Part shown: piece by piece, positions 1 to 9,682 of the stretch
Position numbering within the stretch: position 1 is the first letter of the stretch
How the letters are laid out: every line of letters starts with the position of its first letter
DNA from: Aquisphaera insulae
Lineage (GTDB): Bacteria; Planctomycetota; Planctomycetia; Isosphaerales; Isosphaeraceae
Reading direction: 5' to 3'
Assembly: GCF_011064615.1 (NCBI RefSeq)
Contig: NZ_JAALJH010000003.1
Coordinates: 62,001-126,000, forward strand
DNA: 64,000 nt
Made by a program: the position numbers and the translations under genes
Notes under the pieces: model-generated
Databases searched by the model: none
Seen by the model: the letters and a program-made list of their open reading frames with translations, nothing else
Told to the model about the DNA's origin: nothing

Positions 1-46
1 CGACCAGCGGCATCGCGACCAGGAACATCGGCTGGAGGAAGCTCAT
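1..46 (-). CDS. BatA-like membrane protein, N-terminal fragment
   Basis: Only the first 15 codons are present before the window edge. They read MSFLQPMFLVAMPLV, which matches the N-terminal membrane helix of the BatA family (aerotolerance-operon proteins with a VWA domain). The ATG overlaps the stop of the DUF58 gene by 4 bases (ATGA), so the two are translationally coupled. MoxR, DUF58 and BatA in this order is the classic bat-type operon, thought to act in envelope stress or in chaperoning complex assembly. The identity rests on the short helix plus context; the rest of the protein is outside the window. Confidence 0.7.
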   Translation of the reverse strand, partial: MSFLQPMFLVAMPLV

Positions 47-954
47 CGCGCGCCCTTCCCCCGGGCCCGGCCGATCAGGAATCGCATCAGGACCTGCTCA
101 TAATCCTCGTCGATGCCCACGCGGTGGTAATCGACGACCGACTCCAGCATGACCTTCTTGATGTCGTCGAGATATCCGCCGATCGCCTTGCGGTAGCGGT
201 CGGCGATCTCGCTGGGGTCGGCGAAGAGGGCCGGCCCCCCTTCCATGTCGACGAACCGGGTCGGCCGGCGGAAGTCGAAGCTCAGCTCCTTCGGGTCCAG
301 CAGGTGGAAGACGGCGACGTCGTGCTTGCGGAACCGCAGGTGCTGGAAGCCGCCGGCGAGCTTGCGGGGCTCGATGAAGAGGTCGGAGAGGATCACGACG
401 AGGGCCCGCTGGCGGACCGTCTCGGCCAGCTCGTGGAGGACCTCGTCGACCCGGGTCTCCCCCTTCGGCCGGGCCTGCTCGAGCACGTCATAGAGCGCGG
501 CGAGGTGGGCCGGGTTGCGCCTCGGCGGCAGGTTGCGGACCACGCCCCCGGCGACGCAGGCGACCCCCGCGGCGTCACCCTGCTGGATGGCGAGGTGGGC
601 GATCCCTCCGCAGAGGCGGCGGGCGTACTCGAGCTTGGAGACCTCCTTCGAGCCGTAGCCCATCGAGCCGCTCGTGTCCAGGACCAGGCAGCACCGCAGG
701 TTGGTGTCGGCCTCGAACTCCTTGACGTAGAAGCGGTCGGAGCGGCCGTAGGCCCGCCAGTCCAGCCGGCGGAGGTCGTCCCCCGGGACGTACTTCCGAT
801 ACTCCGCGAACTCGACGCTCGAGCCCCGGTGCGGGCTCGGGTGCCGGCCGGAGACCGATCCCAGCATGGGCGTCCGCGCCGCCAGCGGGAAGCCCGAGAG
901 GCGCGACAGCACCCGGGTGTCGAGGAAGCTCCGCTGGCGGCGTTCGGGGAACAT
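43..954 (-). CDS. DUF58 / VWA-like protein of the MoxR operon
   Basis: A 303-residue cytoplasmic protein. The DUF58 signature is visible as YVPGDDLRRLDWRAYGRSD (about residues 55-73), followed by a von Willebrand A-type fold with an intact metal-site motif DTSGS (93-97). No membrane segment is seen, which suits the soluble members of the family. It lies 64 bases downstream of the MoxR ATPase on the same strand and overlaps the BatA-like gene by 4 bases, so the three should be one transcript. In characterised relatives MoxR ATPases work with VWA proteins to remodel or activate partners; the exact client here cannot be read from sequence. The start is the first ATG in frame. Confidence 0.9.
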   Translation of the reverse strand: MFPERRQRSFLDTRVLSRLSGFPLAARTPMLGSVSGRHPSPHRGSSVEFAEYRKYVPGDDLRRLDWRAYGRSDRFYVKEFEADTNLRCCLVLDTSGSMGYGSKEVSKLEYARRLCGGIAHLAIQQGDAAGVACVAGGVVRNLPPRRNPAHLAALYDVLEQARPKGETRVDEVLHELAETVRQRALVVILSDLFIEPRKLAGGFQHLRFRKHDVAVFHLLDPKELSFDFRRPTRFVDMEGGPALFADPSEIADRYRKAIGGYLDDIKKVMLESVVDYHRVGIDEDYEQVLMRFLIGRARGKGAR

Positions 955-1018
955 GGGTGGGGATGGCCTCGAGTGGGTCCGGCGGTGGCGGGTCGGAGGA
1001 GGAGGACGCCGGCCGACG

Positions 1019-2047
<1,029 letters not shown>

Positions 2048-2436
2048 GAAGTCGCTCCCCTGTTCGCCCGGCAAAGGGCCCGGTCCGTGCCTTCAACGCG
2101 CCGGGCCATTGTCGGCGATCGGCCGGCCGCCGGCCAGCCCTTTCCCGACAAAAGTCAGAGGCCGCTCCAGGCACCCCGCGGCCGCCCCGTCCCGACTCCT
2201 AAGGATGTCAAACTTAACGCCGGCCCGGCAAGCCCGCAAGCGGACCATCCGCCGGTTGCCGAGAAGTTAGACGACGCGAGCCCGCGGGGTGTTCGACGCG
2301 AAGGCGGAGTTAGCCCGCGGATCCGGTGATTCCGCGTCCGGGGAATTTTTCCGGATGAATCCCGGGTCGAGCGGCAGTTATCACAATGAGAGGGGATCTT
2401 TCGGATCCACGGCAAGGTCGCGAGGGACGAAGCGGG
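2048..2436. other. Divergent intergenic region, moxR / sigma factor
   Basis: About 390 bases separate the divergent moxR and sigma-factor genes. The reading frames across it are arginine/proline-rich shadows, so no gene is called. An AT-richer patch near 2205-2220 contains a minus-strand TTGACA-like hexamer, but no convincing -10 box is found at the right distance. The region presumably holds promoters for both directions; none can be placed with confidence. Confidence 0.4.
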
Positions 2437-4848
2437 ATGGACGTACCCAGGCGAGATCTCACGACGCTCTTCGAGGTCGGCGCGACCAGCGGGCGCTCGG
2501 ACGGCCAGCTCCTGGAGCATTTCGCCGCCAGCCGCGACGAGGCCGTGTTCGAGACCCTGGTCGGACGTCATGGCCCGATGGTCTGGGGCGTCTGCCGGCG
2601 GCTCCTTCGCGATCCGCACGACGCCGAGGACGCGTTCCAGGCCACGTTCCTGGTGCTGGCCCGAAAAGCGGCAGCGATCGCCCATCGAGAGCTGCTCGCG
2701 GGCTGGCTCCACGCCGTGGCACGTCGGACTGCCACGAGGGCCCGGGCGATCGCGGCCCGGCGACGGGCGAGGGAACAACAGGTGGTGCCCATGCCGGAGC
2801 CCGAAGCCCCCTCGGAAGACCGTGGCGATGACCTGCTGGCGATCCTGGACGAGGAACTCGCCCGGCTCCCCGATCGGTTCCGGACGCCCATCGTCCTCTG
2901 CGACCTGGAGGGGAAGACCCAGCAGGACGCGGCGAGCCGGCTGGGATGTCCGCCCGGCACGGTCTCGAGTCGGTTGTCACGCGGGCGGGCGATGCTCGCG
3001 AGGCGGCTCGCCCGGCGCGGCGTCACGCTCGCGGCGGGATCGCTGGCGGCGGCGATGGCGCGGGAGGCGGAGTCGGCGATCGTGCCGGCGGGGCTGGCCG
3101 GCTCCACGGCCCGGGCGGCTCACCTCATCGCGACGAGAGCCGCCGCGGGGGCGGTTTCGGCCAACGTCATGAATCTGACCGGGGAGGTCCTGAAGGCCAT
3201 GCTTCTTTCCAGGCTCAAGTTCGTACTGCCGTTGCTCCTGGCCGGTGCAGGGCTCGTTTGGAGCGGGGCACGGGTCGTCGGTGCGGGGCCGTGGGGCCGG
3301 ATTGAAGCCCCGGCGCAGGCCCAGACCCCTCCGGTAGTGAAGGCGATGACGCCGGCCACACCGAAATGGGCGCATCTGACGTCCGATACCGATTACGAAT
3401 CGTGGGTGAGGCTCGAGGACGGGCGTTACCTCTGGAAATCTGGGGACCATGCCGGAGTCTACGACCCGGCGTCTCGGACGGAGCTTACCTATCGGCGCGG
3501 CGGGCCGATCGTGCGAATCCCGGACATCGAAGAGAGCCGCAGCGACGGGGAAGCTCTCGAACGCGCCGGCGTCCGGCCGCTCGAACCGGACGAGATGGGC
3601 AGGCGGATGACCGCAAAGGGGCGGCGGATCGAAGGGGGGAACTTCGCGTCGGACGCTGAGGTCGTGGAACTTGACGGCCGTCGTTGCCTTCGCATCGACA
3701 TGTCCACGGCCGACGCACTGGGCAATTTGAGGCTGGCCCAGCAGACATGGTACGACGTCGAAACACGCCGGCCGATCCGGCGCCGGGACCGCCTACAGCT
3801 CAGCCAGCAGACTCGGTACAAGCGTGAGTTCGGGACGATGACCATCACGTACGGCGAGACCGGCCCGGCCGACCTGTACGCCCTGGGCGTGCCCGCGGAG
3901 ACGAAGATCATCGACGAGGAGACATACAGGAAGGTGGAGACCCCGCCCTCGCTCCAGCAGGCTCTCGAAGGGGCCGCGAGAGGCATCGAGCGGCTCCCTC
4001 GCTCGCTTCGAATCGTGGACGACGACAGCGACAGACTGCAACTGACCTGGTGGTTGGCCCCGGAGGGCTATGTCGAGGCCACGGCCGCGTACATGCGGGA
4101 CCGGAGCAGGGGGTGGTCGAGCTATCGCGGCGGGAAACCTCGTTCGTTCCTGGCCGACCACCAGTCCCTGTCCGGGGGAAAGATCCCCGGAAACTTGCGG
4201 ACGCCGCCCGGCGAGGACCTCCGGGCCGATGCGCTGGCCGCATGGCTCCCCATCAAGGAGTCGGTAAACGTCCGGCTCCACGATAGCGAGAGGGCTTACG
4301 ACCTGACGCGGACGGTCGGCGAGACCGGCAAGAGCAGACAGGTCCTCCTTCACGTCCACCGGGGCGTCGAGGTCCGCCCCCTCCCGCTGGCGATCGAGGC
4401 GACCTGGGAGTTCGCCTTCGACAACCGGAGATTCATGAAGATTGTCCCCGCCGAGCCCGGCACGCCGCGGGGATGCGTCACGATCCAGGTCGATTATCCC
4501 CAGACCCGCAGGCTGTATGATGTGGACCCGGAGCACGGCCACGCCGTGGCCCGCAAGGTCGCGTGGTCCGGCGACGGCCGCCTGAAGTTCCGGACCGATT
4601 CGAAGGCCGTCCGCTGGGCCCAGCTCCCCGGCGGCGCCTGGTACGTCTCGGAATGGCAGCAGTTGCACCACCTGGACCGGTTCGACGCCGCGGGCAAGCC
4701 CGAGCCCCAGCAGCAGCCCGACTTCACCACGATCCGCCGCGTCGTGATCACTCCGATGACTCCCGATCAGTTCCCGGCGGGGATCTTCGACGGCCAGCAA
4801 TTCCTGGACGAGGCGCGGAAGGAAGGGGCGACGATCCAGGTGGACTGA
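2437..4848 (+). CDS. Membrane-anchored ECF sigma factor with large extracytoplasmic domain
   Basis: An 803-residue fusion. Residues about 33-85 are sigma-70 region 2 (RLLRDPHDAEDAFQATFLVL) and about 140-190 are region 4, with a helix-turn-helix containing GCPPGTVSSRLSRGR. A linker leads to one clear transmembrane helix at about 258-280 (FVLPLLLAGAGLVWSG), and about 510 residues follow that would face the periplasm. That part seems to carry two similar segments (around WYDVETRRPIRRRDR and YDVDPEHGHAVARKVAW), reminiscent of LolA/LolB-type lipid-binding folds; this is an inference. ECF factors normally rely on a separate anti-sigma factor, so here sensing and promoter recognition may be in one chain. 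The start at 2437 is preferred to ATG 2386 because the former begins where homology to sigma factors starts. No anti-sigma gene adjoins it. Confidence 0.85.
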   Translation: MDVPRRDLTTLFEVGATSGRSDGQLLEHFAASRDEAVFETLVGRHGPMVWGVCRRLLRDPHDAEDAFQATFLVLARKAAAIAHRELLAGWLHAVARRTATRARAIAARRRAREQQVVPMPEPEAPSEDRGDDLLAILDEELARLPDRFRTPIVLCDLEGKTQQDAASRLGCPPGTVSSRLSRGRAMLARRLARRGVTLAAGSLAAAMAREAESAIVPAGLAGSTARAAHLIATRAAAGAVSANVMNLTGEVLKAMLLSRLKFVLPLLLAGAGLVWSGARVVGAGPWGRIEAPAQAQTPPVVKAMTPATPKWAHLTSDTDYESWVRLEDGRYLWKSGDHAGVYDPASRTELTYRRGGPIVRIPDIEESRSDGEALERAGVRPLEPDEMGRRMTAKGRRIEGGNFASDAEVVELDGRRCLRIDMSTADALGNLRLAQQTWYDVETRRPIRRRDRLQLSQQTRYKREFGTMTITYGETGPADLYALGVPAETKIIDEETYRKVETPPSLQQALEGAARGIERLPRSLRIVDDDSDRLQLTWWLAPEGYVEATAAYMRDRSRGWSSYRGGKPRSFLADHQSLSGGKIPGNLRTPPGEDLRADALAAWLPIKESVNVRLHDSERAYDLTRTVGETGKSRQVLLHVHRGVEVRPLPLAIEATWEFAFDNRRFMKIVPAEPGTPRGCVTIQVDYPQTRRLYDVDPEHGHAVARKVAWSGDGRLKFRTDSKAVRWAQLPGGAWYVSEWQQLHHLDRFDAAGKPEPQQQPDFTTIRRVVITPMTPDQFPAGIFDGQQFLDEARKEGATIQVD

Positions 4849-4954
4849 GCACGGACCGCGACTCTTCGGGCGAAGCTCTCAGGTCGATGCGGGACTGCAA
4901 CCCTCGGAGCGGGTCCATGGCGTGTCCCGCTGGACCCGACTCGAACGCGAGGCG

Positions 4955-4984
4955 TTCCACGTAACGGGGCAATCCGCGTACAAT
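4955..4984 (+). promoter_or_regulatory. Putative promoter of the cell-wall recycling operon
   Basis: A TACAAT -10 box (4979-4984) lies 18 bases after a weak -35-like TTCCAC (4955-4960). Transcription would begin near 4991, leaving a short leader before the anmK ATG at 5035. The -10 is good and the -35 poor, so the call is tentative. Confidence 0.35.
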
Positions 4985-5034
4985 TCGATCCTTGCCGCGG
5001 GAAGCCAACATGAAGTCGAAGAAATGCCCATCCG

Positions 5035-6222
5035 ATGAGCACTCCCATCCAACGGCTCGTTGAACCGACCCGCAAGAATCCCCGGATCGTCGCCGGGCTC
5101 ATGTCGGGCACGAGCGCGGATTCGATCGACGTCGCGATTTGCTCCATCGTCGGCGACGGCGTCCCCGGGCCCGGCAGGCCGGGGGCGACGGTCACGCTGC
5201 TCCATTACCATGAGGCGGCCCACGAGCCCGAGACGCGGCGGATGGTCCTGGAGCTGGACAAGCTGAACGTCCGGACGATCGCGGAGCTGAACGTCCGGCT
5301 CGGAGCGGCGTTCGCCGAGGCCTGCGCCGAGGGGCTCCGGCGGGCAGGCCTGGCGGAGGACGAACTGGACCTGGTCGGCTCGCACGGCCAGACGGTCTAT
5401 CATCACAGCTCGGTCCCGGGTGCGATCAAGGCGACGCTCCAGCTCGGCGACGGCGACGTCATCGCCGAGCGCCTGGGCGTGCCGGTCGTCAGCGACTTTC
5501 GCGCCCGCGACATCGCGGCCGGTGGAGAAGGGGCGCCGATCTCGCCGTACGCCGACCTCGTCCTCTTCGGCTCGTCGGCCGGGACGCGGCGGGCGGTGCT
5601 GAACCTCGGGGGGATCGCCAACGTCACGGTCCTCGATCCCGATCCCGCCGCCGTCCTCGGCTTCGACACCGGGCCGGCCAATTCTCTCCTGGATCGGCTG
5701 GCCCGCCGGCTGACCGACGGGCGACTGCCCTGTGATCGCGACGGCCAGATCGCGCGGGCCGGAAAGGTCGACGAGCCGCTCGTGGCGCGACTCCTCCGCG
5801 AGGACTCCTATCTGGACCGTCGGCCGCCCAAGTCCACCGGCTTCGAGATGTACGGCGATGCCTTCGTGGACCACGCCGCCGGGCTGCTCGGCCGATGCGA
5901 CGCCGACCTGATGGCCACGCTCACGGAGTTCACGGCCCGGTCGATCGCCGGGGCCTTCGCGGCGTTCGTCCCGCCTCGCGACGAGGTGATCGCCGCGGGG
6001 GGAGGCGTCCGCAATCCGGCCTTGCTGGGGCGGATCGCCGCGCTGCTCGCGCCGGCCCGCGTGCGGATCAGCGACGAGCTCGGGGTCCCGGGCGACGCGA
6101 GAGAGGCCATGGCCTTCGCCATCCTCGCCAACGAGGCGATCCACGGCCACGCGACGGCCCTGCCGTCCGTCACCGGAGCCCGCCGCGCCGCGGTGCTGGG
6201 GAAGCTCTCGTTCCCGAGTTGA
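5035..6222 (+). CDS. anmK: Anhydro-N-acetylmuramic acid kinase
   Basis: A 395-residue enzyme with the family hallmark GLMSGTSADSID (about residues 22-33), the ATP-phosphate loop of AnmK. Further signatures are SHGQTVYH and GFDTGPANSL, and a C-terminal GGGVRNPALLGRI segment typical of the hexokinase/actin fold. AnmK opens the 1,6-anhydro ring of anhydro-MurNAc released by lytic transglycosylases and phosphorylates it to MurNAc-6-phosphate. The product is the substrate of MurQ, whose gene lies two genes downstream, so the operon encodes consecutive steps. Length is normal for the family. It acts in the cytoplasm. Confidence 0.95.
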   Translation: MSTPIQRLVEPTRKNPRIVAGLMSGTSADSIDVAICSIVGDGVPGPGRPGATVTLLHYHEAAHEPETRRMVLELDKLNVRTIAELNVRLGAAFAEACAEGLRRAGLAEDELDLVGSHGQTVYHHSSVPGAIKATLQLGDGDVIAERLGVPVVSDFRARDIAAGGEGAPISPYADLVLFGSSAGTRRAVLNLGGIANVTVLDPDPAAVLGFDTGPANSLLDRLARRLTDGRLPCDRDGQIARAGKVDEPLVARLLREDSYLDRRPPKSTGFEMYGDAFVDHAAGLLGRCDADLMATLTEFTARSIAGAFAAFVPPRDEVIAAGGGVRNPALLGRIAALLAPARVRISDELGVPGDAREAMAFAILANEAIHGHATALPSVTGARRAAVLGKLSFPS

Positions 6223-6329
6223 GACCGTCCTTGGGGCATGGACAATTCGCCTGATCGACCGGACTTGATTATGATGGGTCGCCCGAGGACCCCGGGGGCC
6301 TCGGCTCACTCGAACCCGTGGGCCCTCGC

Positions 6330-7775
6330 ATGAGCTCGATCGACATCGTCGTGATCGCGACCTACATCGCGGGCTGCATCGCGCTGGGCTGGTGGCTCGG
6401 CTCGGACACGAAAGGGCTCAACAGCTACTTCCTGGGCGAGCGGAACATCCCCGCCTGGGCCGTCATGATCTCGATCGTCGCCACCGAGACGAGCGCCGTG
6501 ACCGTCCTGTCCGTCCCGGGCATCTCGTACTCGGGCGACATGACGTTCCTCCAGCTCCCGATGGGCTACCTGTTCGGCCGCGCGATCGTGGCGGCGGTCC
6601 TGCTGCCGGCGTACTTCCGCGGGCAGATCGAGACCGCCTACCAGGTCCTGGGGAATCGGTTCGGGGAGACGACGCGGCGGACGTCGTCGCTCGTCTTCCT
6701 CTTCACGCGGCTCCTCGCCGACGGCCTGCGGCTGTTCCTGGCCGCCAGGGTCCTCCAGCTCGTCACGGGCTCGTCGATCTCGATCGGGACGGCGATCGTC
6801 CTGGTCGAGGCCGCCACGATCGTGTACACGTATCTGGGCGGGATCAAGGCCGTGGTCTGGGCCGACGTCCTGCAGTTCGGCATCTACATCGCGGGGTCCG
6901 TGATCGCGCTCCTGATCCTGGTGGGAAAGCTCCCCGGGGGCTGGGCCGAGCTGATCGATCGCGGCGAGGCCGCGAGCAAGTTCCGCGTGCTCGACTTCCG
7001 CCTCGATCTCGCGCAGCCCTACACCTTCTGGGCCGGCCTGATCGGCGGCATGGTCCTGAACACGGCGACGCACGGGGCCGATCAGATCATGGTCCAGCGC
7101 TACCTGTCGGCGAGATCGCAGCGTCAGGCCGCCGGGGCGCTCGTGGCCAGCGGGGTCGTGATCCTGGCCCAGTTCGCCTTCTTCCTGCTCATCGGCGTGG
7201 CGCTCTTCGCCTTCTACCAGGTCCATCCGCCGACGACCACGCTGAAGCCCGACGACGCGTTCTCCTCGTTCATCGTCGGCTACCTCCCGGTGGGCGTGAA
7301 AGGGGTCGTGATCGCGGCCATCTTCGCCGCGGCGATGAGCTCGCTGTCGGGCTCGCTCAATGCGTCGGTCTCCACCCTGATGAACGACCTCTACCGGCCG
7401 ATCGTCGGCGGCAAGGACGAGAGGACGCTGGTGCGGATCTCCCGCGGGCTGACGGTGGCCTGGGGGGCCGTCCAGGCCGTGGTCGCGATGGGCGCAACGC
7501 AGCTCGAGGACAGCGTGGTGAACAACGCCCTGGCGATCGCGTCCTTCGCCACGGGGATCCTCCTGGGCCTCTTCCTGCTGGGGATCCTCACCGACCGGGT
7601 CGGCCAGAGGGCGGCCCTCGCGGGGATGATCGTCGGCATCGTCGCGGTGAGCTTCGCCAAGCTCCGCACCCCGCTGGCGTGGCCCTGGTTCGCCCTGGTC
7701 GGAGCTTCGACCGTCTTCGCGGTGGGACTGGCTACCAGCTATCTCGTCCCGCCCGAGCCGAAGGGAGAACCATGA
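6330..7775 (+). CDS. Sodium:solute symporter (SSS family)
   Basis: About 481 residues with some 13 hydrophobic helices, matching the sodium/solute symporter (SSS) fold. Family segments include SIVATETSAVTVLSVPG early on and AAIFAAAMSSLSGSLNASVS in the C-terminal half, a region that contributes to sodium binding in relatives. The ATG at 6330 is preferred over the GTG four codons upstream. Its stop overlaps the murQ start (ATGA, 7772-7775). Placed between anmK and murQ it very likely imports an amino sugar or muropeptide-derived sugar such as MurNAc, anhydro-MurNAc or sialic-acid-like compounds; the substrate itself is inferred from context only. Confidence 0.9.
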   Translation: MSSIDIVVIATYIAGCIALGWWLGSDTKGLNSYFLGERNIPAWAVMISIVATETSAVTVLSVPGISYSGDMTFLQLPMGYLFGRAIVAAVLLPAYFRGQIETAYQVLGNRFGETTRRTSSLVFLFTRLLADGLRLFLAARVLQLVTGSSISIGTAIVLVEAATIVYTYLGGIKAVVWADVLQFGIYIAGSVIALLILVGKLPGGWAELIDRGEAASKFRVLDFRLDLAQPYTFWAGLIGGMVLNTATHGADQIMVQRYLSARSQRQAAGALVASGVVILAQFAFFLLIGVALFAFYQVHPPTTTLKPDDAFSSFIVGYLPVGVKGVVIAAIFAAAMSSLSGSLNASVSTLMNDLYRPIVGGKDERTLVRISRGLTVAWGAVQAVVAMGATQLEDSVVNNALAIASFATGILLGLFLLGILTDRVGQRAALAGMIVGIVAVSFAKLRTPLAWPWFALVGASTVFAVGLATSYLVPPEPKGEP

Positions 7776-8689
7776 CGCTCGAGGACAGCCTGCTCACCGA
7801 GGCGCGGAACCCTCGCTCCGAGGCCATCGACACCCTCGATCCGCTCGGGATCGTGACCCTGATGAACGCCGAGGACGCGGCCGCGGTCGAGGCCGTCCGC
7901 GCCGAGGCGCCGGCCATCGCCAGGGCGGTGGAATGGGCCGCGGACCGTTTCCGTCGCGGCGGTCGCCTGATCTACGTCGGCGCCGGGACGTCGGGCCGGC
8001 TCGGGGTGCTCGACGCCTCGGAGTGTCCCCCCACCTTCGGCACGCCGCCGGGGATGGTCGTGGGCCTGATTGCGGGAGGCCCGGCGGCCCTGACCCGGGC
8101 CGTCGAGGGGGCCGAGGATCGCCCGGAGCAGGGGGCTGCCGACGTGGCGAACCTGGACGTGGGCGACCGGGACCTGGTCGTCGGCATCGCCACCTCGGGG
8201 AGGACGCCATATGTCCTGGGCGCCGTCCGCGAGGCGCGATCTCGCCGGGCGGCGACGGTCGGCATCGCGTGCAACCGCCCGAGCCTGCTCGGCCGCGAGG
8301 TGGACCTCGAGATCGCGGCGATCGTCGGGCCGGAGGTCATCGCCGGATCGACGCGGCTCAAGGCCGGGACCGTGACCAAGCTGATCCTGAACACGATCAC
8401 CACCGGGGCGATGGTCCTGATCGGCAAGACGCTGGGGAACCGGATGATCGACCTCCAGCCCGCCAACGAGAAGCTGCGGATCCGCTGCCGGCGGATCCTC
8501 CGCGAGGTCGCGGGCCTCGATGAGGCACGGGCGGCCGAGCTCCTCGACGGCTGCGGCGGACAGCTCAAGCCGGCCCTCGTCGCCGCGCTCGCGGACGTCC
8601 CGCCGGACGAGGCTCGGGCCCTCCTCGACGCCCACGACGGCAAGGTCCGCGAGGCGGTGAAATCCCGGACCGGAGCCGACCCGCGATGA
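7772..8689 (+). CDS. murQ: N-acetylmuramic acid 6-phosphate etherase
   Basis: A 305-residue SIS-domain lyase. The phosphosugar-binding loop and catalytic region read YVGAGTSGRLGVLDASECPP (about residues 69-88), with the glutamate of ASEC in the expected catalytic position. The C-terminal small helical domain is present. MurQ cleaves the lactyl ether of MurNAc-6-phosphate to give GlcNAc-6-phosphate and D-lactate. Start and stop each overlap the neighbouring genes by 4 bases (ATGA at 7772 and 8686), implying tight coupling with the symporter and the downstream kinase. The length equals the usual size. Confidence 0.95.
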   Translation: MTLEDSLLTEARNPRSEAIDTLDPLGIVTLMNAEDAAAVEAVRAEAPAIARAVEWAADRFRRGGRLIYVGAGTSGRLGVLDASECPPTFGTPPGMVVGLIAGGPAALTRAVEGAEDRPEQGAADVANLDVGDRDLVVGIATSGRTPYVLGAVREARSRRAATVGIACNRPSLLGREVDLEIAAIVGPEVIAGSTRLKAGTVTKLILNTITTGAMVLIGKTLGNRMIDLQPANEKLRIRCRRILREVAGLDEARAAELLDGCGGQLKPALVAALADVPPDEARALLDAHDGKVREAVKSRTGADPR

Positions 8690-9633
8690 CGCCGGACGAG
8701 CGGCTGCTCCTGGGGGTGGACGGCGGCGGGACCAGCACGGTCGCGCTCGTGGGCCGGGGCGACGGCACGATCCTGGGCCGGGGCCTTGCAGGCCCGTCGA
8801 ACGCCAAGGCCGTCGGCGTCGAGCGGGCCCACGCCGCGCTCGCGCAGGCCATCGCCGCGGCCTTCGCCGACGCGGGACTGGTGCCGCGGGCGGCCGCCGC
8901 CGCCTGCCTGGGCCTCGCCGGCTTCGATCGGCCCGAGGACCGGCAACTCCTGGGCGAATGGTCCGGCTCGGCCGGCTGGGCCGATGAGCTGGTCCTCGGC
9001 AACGACGGGGACCTCGTGGTCGCCGCCGGCACCCCGCACGGCGCGGGGGTCGGCGTCATCGCCGGCACCGGGTCCATCGCCGTCGCCCGCGGCCCGGACG
9101 GGCGGGGCAGCCGCTCGGGGGGCTGGGGCCCGCTCATGGGCGACGAGGGGAGCGGCTACGCCGTGGCCCTCGCGGCACTCCGGCGGATCGCCCGCCGGGC
9201 TGACGGCCGGGAACCGGCGGCGATCCGGCCGGATCCCCTGACGCGAGCCGTGTGCGAGGCCCTCTCGATCTCAGGGCCGGAGAGCCTCGTCAGGACCGTC
9301 TACGCCCCGGGTTTCGATCGCCCGCGGATCGCGGGCCTCGCGCCCGCGATCCTGGCCGCGGCCCAGTTCGATCCCGCGATCGGCGACGAGATCTTGCGTC
9401 CTGCCGGGCTCGAGCTCGCCCGGATGGCCCGGGCGGCCGCGCAGGTCCTGGGATGGACCCACGGCCCGCTCGACCTCGCCCTGGCCGGCGGATTCCTGCT
9501 CTCGGCGTCGGTCGTCCGCGATGCCCTGCTGGAGGACCTGCGCGCCCAGGGATATGAACCGGCCGCAACCCTCGTCCCCGAACCGGCCGTCGGGGCGCTG
9601 GTGCTGGCCCGGCGACGACTCGAGGGCCGATGA
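8686..9633 (+). CDS. BadF/BadG-family amino-sugar kinase (GlcNAc or MurNAc kinase)
   Basis: A 315-residue actin-fold kinase. The phosphate-1 loop LGVDGGGTSTVA lies near the N-terminus, GNDGDLVVAAGTP and GVIAGTGSIAVA mark the central adenosine and phosphate regions, and GGWGPLMGDEGSGY is the typical BadF/NagK signature. Relatives phosphorylate N-acetylglucosamine, and one branch (MurK) also accepts MurNAc. With anmK, a transporter and murQ upstream, this enzyme would phosphorylate free GlcNAc or MurNAc taken up by the symporter, so that MurNAc reaches MurQ by two routes. It overlaps murQ by 4 bases and ends the operon; a strong hairpin follows immediately. Confidence 0.88.
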   Translation: MTPDERLLLGVDGGGTSTVALVGRGDGTILGRGLAGPSNAKAVGVERAHAALAQAIAAAFADAGLVPRAAAAACLGLAGFDRPEDRQLLGEWSGSAGWADELVLGNDGDLVVAAGTPHGAGVGVIAGTGSIAVARGPDGRGSRSGGWGPLMGDEGSGYAVALAALRRIARRADGREPAAIRPDPLTRAVCEALSISGPESLVRTVYAPGFDRPRIAGLAPAILAAAQFDPAIGDEILRPAGLELARMARAAAQVLGWTHGPLDLALAGGFLLSASVVRDALLEDLRAQGYEPAATLVPEPAVGALVLARRRLEGR

Positions 9634-9639
9634 CTCACG

Positions 9640-9668
9640 GCCATCCCCGGCGATCCGCCGGGGATGGC
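9640..9668. terminator. Bidirectional hairpin terminator
   Basis: A perfect 13-base inverted repeat (GCCATCCCCGGCG and its complement) with a 3-base loop. It sits between the converging sugar-kinase and oxidoreductase genes, 7 bases after the first stop. There is no T-run on either side, so it may block polymerase by hairpin strength alone or protect both 3' ends. Confidence 0.65.
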
Positions 9669-9682
9669 GCGGTCGGTCGGGC

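Noticed and set aside
6392..7771. Upstream extension of the murQ frame
   Set aside because: It is Arg-rich and lies inside the symporter; the ATGA overlap at 7772 gives the true start.
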